Part shown: positions 58,886 to 64,000 of the stretch, one piece after another
How positions within the stretch are numbered: position 1 is the first letter of the stretch
Layout of the letters: the number at the start of each line of letters is the position of its first letter
NCBI GenBank assembly: GCA_019638495.1
Contig: JAHBTQ010000003.1
Span: forward strand, 124,001-188,000
DNA from: Taibaiella sp.
GTDB taxonomy: Bacteria; Bacteroidota; Bacteroidia; Chitinophagales; Chitinophagaceae
Reading direction: 5' to 3'
DNA length: 64,000 nucleotides
Notes under the pieces: model-generated
Databases searched by the model: none
Told to the model about the DNA's origin: nothing
Seen by the model: only the letters and a program-made list of their open reading frames with translations
Position numbers and translations under genes: made by a program

Positions 58886-60808
58886 ATGAAAGCACATCCC
58901 CTCTACAGGTGCTTGGTTATTCTTTTGTTTGGTCTTTTGGCAAGCGGATGTGAAAGGTCACTGCCGCAAAGCGAGCCCAGCAGTGCCATGTTGGCGTTAT
59001 GCCAACGCGTGCATGAAATGGCGGAAGTAGAAACTGCGGAATCTGCTATGGCCTTCCTTGATAGCGCTGTGAAGGGTATGGAGTTTTCTGTGCCGGACAG
59101 ACTATTTTACTATTTTGAAAAATATGACTTGTATCATGGCGGGCTTCAGAATGACACCCGTGCACTAGCCTATGCAGACAGCGCCCTTGGCCTTTTTGTC
59201 TCCGGCGAGATGCCTGCAAAAAAGGAGTTTCTTTTTCGCGCGTACATGCATCGTGCGAATGCCAACTACGTACTGGAGTATTATGACAGAGCATTTGAGG
59301 ATTATGCAATAGCAAAAGAGATTGCGCTGGACGGTGGCTCGCCATGCAACGAGTTTATGTACGTGTATCGTATTGCAATGGTATACTTCAGGGAGGAAAA
59401 CTACCTGGCATCGGCAAGGCTATTTCTTGAAGCATTTAACATTAGCGAGAAGTGCGACGACGGTAACGATGAGGTGACATTTCGCAAGCAGGAAATATTA
59501 TCAAACATTGGCCTTGCATATTGCCATGCACATGTCGGTGACAGTTCCAGGTATTATTTTTATGCGGCGCTTAAGTTTATAGATAAGGTAGCGAAGCCTG
59601 ATGAGACGAAATGGGATGAAGCCAGGGCGGTGATATATGGTAACCTGGGGACTGAATATGCGAGTGCCAACCAATTTGACTCTGCGCGACACTATTATGA
59701 GGCGGGTATTTCTCTGGGCGAATCAATTGACCGTAATATTCGGGATCGGCAGTTTACCACGTTGAAACTGGCTGACCTACTGATAAAACAAGGAGATGCA
59801 GCAGGTGGTAGGCGTATGCTGATGCGCTATGATAGCATAGATAATGTACTTCGTAGTCGGTGGCCAAAGGAGGATAATAATGAATTCGATCTGCGTAGGG
59901 CGGCTGTGTACACGGCATATTATGAAGCTACGAGTAACTTGCCAGCGGCAATGCAGATGATGCGAACCTATGACACCCTGAAACAGCGCAAATACATTTC
60001 TACCAATCGGCTGATAAAGAATGATCTCAAATCTGGCGTAGACCGGAAGGGCCATGAAAAGCAGATCATTTCCCTGGAAAAGGATGTGAAGATAAAGCGC
60101 CTTGAGAATGTGATTCTTGTCCTCAGTCTTGTGATAGCAGCTTGTATAGCAGCTATCACTTACGATTTTCTCAAAAAGCACAGGCGGAAATATCGGTCAC
60201 TGGAGCGGAAGAGCAGGAAGGATGAACTGAATTTTATTGCGTTAATTGAGAATACTGACGACTTTTTGTGGTCGGTGGATGCGCAATACAATCTCCTCGC
60301 GTTTAACAAGGCTTATGCTGATCATATTTTGCGACTTACGGGCACGCGTCCGGTGGTAGGTGCTCCGGAACCTCTTGCCGCATTTGCGCCCAACTATTAT
60401 GCGCTACTAAAGGACGGCTATGATACTGCATTTAGCGGGCAGCACAAAGAGTATGCAGGTAAGGGGCTAGCCAGGGAAGGAGAGGCGCCAGACGTAAAGG
60501 TTCGTTTCAGGCCGATAAGAACGCAGGAAGGTGTGATAGTGGGTGTAAGCTGCTTTCGTACCGACATCACTGAGTATCTGCAAATGATTGATACGCTGGA
60601 ACGTAACAATGAACGACTGCGCGACATAGCCTGGGTGCAGTCGCACAAGCTGCGCGGACCGCTTACTACCATAATGAGCATAGCATCTTACCTGCAGGAA
60701 GACGACACCGACCCTGAGACCAGGGCACAGGTGCTCAAGAGCCTGCAAGAGAAACTGAAGGAGATGGATGACATAATACATGAAATCGTGAGCCTGACGA
60801 AGGCTTAG
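58886..60808 (+). CDS. TPR-PAS-dimerisation-domain lipoprotein lacking a kinase ATPase domain
   Basis: A 640-residue protein. The signal peptide ends at lipobox LLASGC (C22). TPR-like pairs cover about 35-380, followed by a coiled segment, one TM at about 407-427 (VILVLSLVIAACIAAITYDF), a PAS domain at about 445-560 (ALIENTDDFLWSVDAQYNLLAFNKAY ... VGVSCFRTDITEYL) and a HisKA-like DHp pair at about 570-640 with VQSHKLRGPLTTI (H587). The protein stops after the second DHp helix: the HATPase_c domain that every orthodox kinase needs is missing. A convergent gene and a hairpin begin immediately, and no frameshifted ATPase sequence is visible downstream, so this is probably the true end. It may be a histidine-phosphotransfer-type dimeric sensor that relies on another kinase. 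The lipid anchor plus TM is unusual. Confidence 0.82.
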   Translation: MKAHPLYRCLVILLFGLLASGCERSLPQSEPSSAMLALCQRVHEMAEVETAESAMAFLDSAVKGMEFSVPDRLFYYFEKYDLYHGGLQNDTRALAYADSALGLFVSGEMPAKKEFLFRAYMHRANANYVLEYYDRAFEDYAIAKEIALDGGSPCNEFMYVYRIAMVYFREENYLASARLFLEAFNISEKCDDGNDEVTFRKQEILSNIGLAYCHAHVGDSSRYYFYAALKFIDKVAKPDETKWDEARAVIYGNLGTEYASANQFDSARHYYEAGISLGESIDRNIRDRQFTTLKLADLLIKQGDAAGGRRMLMRYDSIDNVLRSRWPKEDNNEFDLRRAAVYTAYYEATSNLPAAMQMMRTYDTLKQRKYISTNRLIKNDLKSGVDRKGHEKQIISLEKDVKIKRLENVILVLSLVIAACIAAITYDFLKKHRRKYRSLERKSRKDELNFIALIENTDDFLWSVDAQYNLLAFNKAYADHILRLTGTRPVVGAPEPLAAFAPNYYALLKDGYDTAFSGQHKEYAGKGLAREGEAPDVKVRFRPIRTQEGVIVGVSCFRTDITEYLQMIDTLERNNERLRDIAWVQSHKLRGPLTTIMSIASYLQEDDTDPETRAQVLKSLQEKLKEMDDIIHEIVSLTKA

Positions 60809-60818
60809 ACGTCAGGCT
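60791..60818. terminator. Hairpin spanning the ends of two convergent genes
   Basis: A perfect 9-base stem AGCCTGACG/CGTCAGGCT with a 10-base loop covers the last codons of the TPR-PAS gene and the stop codon of the aminotransferase gene. There is no T tract, so termination strength is uncertain. Confidence 0.5.
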
Positions 60819-62100
60819 ATGCGACTGCCTTCTTCACTACTTCCATTAGTTGCTCCACTTCTTCCGGACTATTGTAAATGTGGGTGGATACACGCAGCGA
60901 ATTGAGGCCGTTTTCATTAACGCCTCGTATCCTGATCTTATTCTCAGAGCACATGCTATAGAACTTTGAGTACTCCATCCCCTTTATGCGGAAACCGTTA
61001 ACGCCGGCGCGGGAACGCTCCTCGGTAGGTGTGAGTAGCTCAATCTTATCACCGAAGGAAAGAAGACGATCCTGCGTGTATTTGCCCAGGTATTTTACCC
61101 GGTTGTAGACGTTCTCTGCACCAAGACCTTCAATAAAATCTATGGCGGCGATCACGCCGGTATACAATCCATTAGACTGTGTGCCGGCATAGTAGCGGTG
61201 TGCATTAGGTGTGTACCCGCCGAGGGTTACCGGGTCGGTCATCAGATCCCATTTGTCGTTGCCGCTGCCTGCGCCAACCGTATATGGCTGCAGCGTGTCC
61301 TGGAAGTCTTTGCGCACATAAAGGAAGCCGGTGCCCTTGGGGCCAAGCATCCATTTGTGAGAACAGGTAGCGTAGGTGTCGCAACCCATATCGTGCAGGT
61401 CAAGGTGGATCATGCCCGGACCATGGGCACCATCGATGATCGAAAAGATACCCTTGTCGCGGGCCAGCTTACAAACTTCCTTTATTGGGATTATCTGCCC
61501 TTGTGTGCATGGTATGTGCGGGGTGGCTATGGCCCTTGTCTTTTTAGTTATCAGTGCGTTTATCCTGTTGAGCGTTTCTGCTGCAGTCGATGCCGGAGTA
61601 TACTTTTTTATGACGATGCCATGTAGTTTCTGGCGGTTCATCCACGGCATGGCATTACCCATGTGCTCGTGCGTAGTGATTATTACTTCGTCGCCTTTTT
61701 GCAGTGGAATGCCCCAGCAGCCGATGTTGATGCCGTCTGTTACGTTGTGGGTAAGGACAATTTCCTCTTCATCGGCACCTACGAATTTTGCCAGCCGCTG
61801 TGCGGTCTTGTCCCAGTTGCCATACTGGCCGTGGGTGTCGTTTTCCATCATGCCGTTTCGCGTAGCCTCAATGACAGGGTAGGGGGAAGGGCCGAATGTG
61901 CCGTTGTTGAGGTAGGTAAGGTCCTTTGACAGCGGGAACATGGCACGCACACTTCTCCAGAATGCTTCGTCGTCAGCGGGTATGTCTTTGCCATCGGCAG
62001 TTACCTGGGCAGAGGAGGCAGCCCATGATTTTATCTCGCCGGCTGTGAGTGCTGCCAGCAGCGATGCTGACCTGATGAAGTTTCTGCGATTGAAGGACAT
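60817..62100 (-). CDS. Tat-exported aminotransferase class V-fold PLP enzyme
   Basis: A 427-residue PLP protein with a twin-arginine signal peptide (NRRNFIRSASLLAAL), so it folds in the cytoplasm with its cofactor and is exported to the periplasm. Class V fold: TYLNNGTFGPSP, THNVTDGINIG, DGAHGPG (D223 and H226, PLP contacts) and SHKW with K249 as the Schiff-base lysine, then GPKGTGFLYVRKD. The family includes cysteine desulfurases and isopenicillin N epimerase-like enzymes; the catalytic Cys loop of desulfurases is not obvious, so an epimerase or lyase role is more likely. Convergent with the TPR-PAS gene, with a shared hairpin. Confidence 0.9.
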   Translation of the reverse strand: MSFNRRNFIRSASLLAALTAGEIKSWAASSAQVTADGKDIPADDEAFWRSVRAMFPLSKDLTYLNNGTFGPSPYPVIEATRNGMMENDTHGQYGNWDKTAQRLAKFVGADEEEIVLTHNVTDGINIGCWGIPLQKGDEVIITTHEHMGNAMPWMNRQKLHGIVIKKYTPASTAAETLNRINALITKKTRAIATPHIPCTQGQIIPIKEVCKLARDKGIFSIIDGAHGPGMIHLDLHDMGCDTYATCSHKWMLGPKGTGFLYVRKDFQDTLQPYTVGAGSGNDKWDLMTDPVTLGGYTPNAHRYYAGTQSNGLYTGVIAAIDFIEGLGAENVYNRVKYLGKYTQDRLLSFGDKIELLTPTEERSRAGVNGFRIKGMEYSKFYSMCSENKIRIRGVNENGLNSLRVSTHIYNSPEEVEQLMEVVKKAVA

Positions 62101-62187
62101 ATTTCGGGACGTTTAGTCTTAAATGTACAAAATATCGCAGATGCAATGTGTTTTTTGAGGGTATATGCCTAGTTGCTGTGGGTATAA

Positions 62188-62219
62188 CAAAAAAGAAAGC
62201 GCCCCCAAACGGGAGCGCT
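62188..62219 (-). terminator. Intrinsic terminator of guaB
   Basis: On the minus strand, AGCGCTCCC and GGGGGCGCT pair with one G-U wobble around a short loop GTTT, followed by TTCTTTTTT. The wobble and the T tract show that it is oriented for the minus-strand guaB transcript. Confidence 0.85.
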
Positions 62220-62243
62220 CAATGTATTATTAACTAGTTCAGC

Positions 62244-63713
62244 CTACCTACTATAATTCGGCGCTTCTTTCGTTATCACAATATCGTGCGGGTGGCTTTC
62301 TGCCATGCTGGCGGGTGTAATGCGTACGAACTGTGATTCGTTTTGCAGGGTAGGGATGTCCTTTGCACCGCAGTAGCCCATGCCCGCACGGAGACCACCT
62401 ACGAACTGCTGCACCACTTCTGCCAGTTGGCCCTTGTAAGGCACGCGGCCTACTATGCCTTCCGGTACCAGTTTCTTGATGTCTGCCTCCATATCCTGGA
62501 AGTAGCGGTCTTTTGAGCCTTCCTGCATGGCCTCTACAGAACCCATGCCGCGGTAAGACTTAAACTTCCTGCCCTCGTAGATGATGGTTTCGCCGGGGCT
62601 CTCTTCTGTACCTGCAAAAATGCTACCTGCCATTACGCAGGATGCGCCCGCTGCTATGGCCTTTACCATATCGCCTGTGTAGCGGATACCGCCATCTGCT
62701 ATTACGGGTACGCCTGTCTTTTTCAGGGCAGTGGCCGCTTCCATTATTGCTGTGAGCTGCGGTGCGCCTGCGCCCGTTACCACGCGGGTAGTGCAAATGG
62801 AACCCGGGCCTACGCCCACCTTCACCGCGTCAGCGCCAGCTGCTGCAAGGGCTTTAGCGCCTGCGGCGGTGGCCACGTTGCCTGCTATTACCGGTAATGT
62901 CTTAAAGTTCTTTTTTACGTTCTTTACAGCGTCTATCACACCTTTGGAGTGGCCGTGAGCGCTATCCAGCGTTATCACGTCTACACCTGCAGCCCTCAGG
63001 GCTTCTACGCGATCCAGGATGTCGGCAGTGATGCCTATGGCTGCACCCGCAAGCAACCTGCCCATGCCGTCTTTTGCGGCATTTGGATGACTCTTGAGTT
63101 GAATGGTATCGCGGAAAGTTATCAAGCCCATGAGCTTGCCTTTCTTGTCAACAATCGGCAACTTTTCTATCTTGTATTGCTCCAGAATACGCTCCGCCTT
63201 TTGCATATCTGTGCCTATTGGCGCAGTTACGAGGCGCTCACTTGTCATAACCTCTTTTACCTTCTTCTTGTTGTTCTTTTCGAAGCGCAGGTCGCGGTTG
63301 GTAAGCATACCAACGAGCAGGTTGTTGTTATCTACTATGGGAATGCCACCGATGCGGTTTTCCTTCATTATTTTCAGTGCGTCGCCCACCGTTGCGTCCG
63401 GTTTCAGGGTGATGGGGTCGAGGATCAGGCCATTCTCTGAGCGCTTTACTTTGCGAACATGGTCTGCCTGGCGCTCTATGCTCATGTTCTTGTGCAAAAT
63501 GCCAATTCCGCCTTCGCGTGACAATGCTATTGCCAATGGTGCCTCGGTAACAGTGTCCATCGCTGCCGAAACCATAGGAATGTTTATCCGGATGTCTTTT
63601 GTGAGGTTGGTTGCAATGCTTACTTCGCGGGGAAGAACTTCGGAGTAAGCCGGCATAAGTAGGACGTCATCAAAGGTGAGGCCCTCGCCGTAGAACTTAG
63701 ATTTTATTGCCAT
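62244..63713 (-). CDS. guaB: IMP dehydrogenase
   Basis: A 489-residue full-length enzyme. N-terminal barrel start [26 protein letters not shown]; Bateman (two CBS) insert at about 90-205 ([32 protein letters not shown] ... [20 protein letters not shown]); catalytic loop [20 protein letters not shown] with the active-site Cys; and C-terminal [17 protein letters not shown]. It oxidises IMP to XMP with NAD, the rate-limiting step of GMP synthesis. The start at 63713 is fixed by a promoter at 63717-63724; the longer open frame to 63731 is excluded by it. Confidence 0.97.
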   Translation of the reverse strand: MAIKSKFYGEGLTFDDVLLMPAYSEVLPREVSIATNLTKDIRINIPMVSAAMDTVTEAPLAIALSREGGIGILHKNMSIERQADHVRKVKRSENGLILDPITLKPDATVGDALKIMKENRIGGIPIVDNNNLLVGMLTNRDLRFEKNNKKKVKEVMTSERLVTAPIGTDMQKAERILEQYKIEKLPIVDKKGKLMGLITFRDTIQLKSHPNAAKDGMGRLLAGAAIGITADILDRVEALRAAGVDVITLDSAHGHSKGVIDAVKNVKKNFKTLPVIAGNVATAAGAKALAAAGADAVKVGVGPGSICTTRVVTGAGAPQLTAIMEAATALKKTGVPVIADGGIRYTGDMVKAIAAGASCVMAGSIFAGTEESPGETIIYEGRKFKSYRGMGSVEAMQEGSKDRYFQDMEADIKKLVPEGIVGRVPYKGQLAEVVQQFVGGLRAGMGYCGAKDIPTLQNESQFVRITPASMAESHPHDIVITKEAPNYSR

Positions 63714-63716
63714 GTG

Positions 63717-63747
63717 CAAAGATACATGCATTTATGATTCTGACAAA
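63717..63747 (-). promoter_or_regulatory. Bacteroidota-type promoter (-7 and -33) of guaB
   Basis: On the minus strand TATCTTTG (63717-63724) and TTTG (63744-63747) are spaced by 19 bases, a full match to both consensus elements. The -7 element ends three bases before the ATG at 63713, which implies a leaderless guaB mRNA. Confidence 0.7.
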
Positions 63748-63771
63748 TGCCGTGTATAAAACCAGTTTATG

Positions 63772-64000
63772 TTACGATAGCCGAAGCACATAGACGGCTG
63801 CCAAACCAGCTACCAGCAGGCCCAGAGCCACTGCGGCAAGCATTTTTGTGCGGCGCTCTGCGGTTTTTGATAGCAATAAGAAGAGGCAGCCTGCGGCAAT
63901 AAGCGAGCCCGTGATGTAGCCGGCAGCCGCGATAACTGTTGTGTCTTTGCTGAAGGTGGCAACGAGTCCACAGACGAGGAAAGAAAGGGCTGCCAGCGTG
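63772..64000 (-). CDS. C-terminal part of a small membrane protein (5' end outside window)
   Basis: On the minus strand the frame is open from the window edge to a TAA at 63772-63774, reading about 75 residues with at least two hydrophobic helices (AAAGYITGSLIAAGCLFLLL and MLAAVALGLLVAGLAAVYVL) separated by a basic turn SKTAERRTK. This is the end of a small polytopic inner-membrane protein; no family can be named from this fragment. It ends 48 bases upstream of the guaB promoter. Confidence 0.6.
   Translation of the reverse strand, partial: TLAALSFLVCGLVATFSKDTTVIAAAGYITGSLIAAGCLFLLLSKTAERRTKMLAAVALGLLVAGLAAVYVLRLS

Noticed and set aside
60809..60900. A frameshifted HATPase_c domain after the TPR-PAS protein
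   Set aside because: The following plus-strand bases show no N, G1 or G2 box in any frame, and the region is coding for the convergent aminotransferase.
1..64000. tRNA, rRNA, riboswitch, integrase or transposase genes
   Set aside because: I looked for T-loop-like GTTCGA/GTTCAA boxes, conserved riboswitch cores and DDE/tyrosine recombinase frames and found none I could support.

Overview
The window reads as chromosomal DNA of a Bacteroidota bacterium, most likely from the Chitinophagaceae/Sphingobacteriia side. Evidence: C-terminal sorting domains of the type IX secretion system (gliding-associated type B at 6045-8081, type A at 49449-51320), a TonB-dependent receptor with a carboxypeptidase-like N-terminal domain, a FecI/FecR pair, a hybrid kinase with AraC output, an S46 dipeptidyl-peptidase, and repeated matches to the Bacteroidota -7 promoter element TAnnTTTG upstream of start codons. 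Species cannot be fixed from the sequence alone.

Layout. 1-18.2 kb: housekeeping and stress genes (end of a PIG-L type deacetylase, universal stress protein, TrmH, thioredoxin, S46 peptidase, AhpC/AhpD), two sensor kinases, a glycosyltransferase, a DUF58 protein, yceD-rpmF-plsX and an alkyltransferase. 18.4-28.2 kb: a tightly packed six-gene set (stand-alone receiver, membrane HEAT-repeat protein, two processive-type family 2 glycosyltransferases, a TPR protein with an outer-membrane YaiO-like barrel, and a DUF4838 lipoprotein). It has the parts of a synthase-dependent exopolysaccharide synthesis and export machine. 28.2-39.8 kb: TonB receptor, GNAT, small-molecule kinase, FKBP, then FecI-FecR followed by an STN-domain protein with about eleven GVQxAGFxN-type surface repeats in place of a normal TonB receptor, then CinA, YbgC-type thioesterase and a DUF5723 barrel.

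39.8-44.4 kb is accessory in character. A repeat-rich non-coding tract of almost 1 kb and a small secreted protein precede an AT-rich 911-residue gene (41545-44280, minus). I read that gene as a KAP-type P-loop NTPase with two membrane helices between Walker A and Walker B, then a HEPN-like RNKIAH motif, then a PD-(D/E)XK-like D...EIK motif. It is the best candidate here for an undescribed, possibly anti-phage, system.

44.4-64 kb returns to ordinary genes: RlmB, two related outer-membrane barrels separated by a repeat element, a PhnP-like metallohydrolase, a fold III PLP decarboxylase, an NHL-repeat secreted protein, YqgE, RluA-type pseudouridine synthase, a queuosine-precursor transporter, a monohaem-like lipoprotein, a DUF885 protein, an FMN reductase, a receiver plus a TPR-PAS lipoprotein that ends after a kinase dimerisation helix pair with no ATPase domain, a Tat-exported aminotransferase-V protein and IMP dehydrogenase. 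Several genes have a TAnnTTTG element only 3-8 bases before the start codon, which predicts leaderless or nearly leaderless mRNAs.
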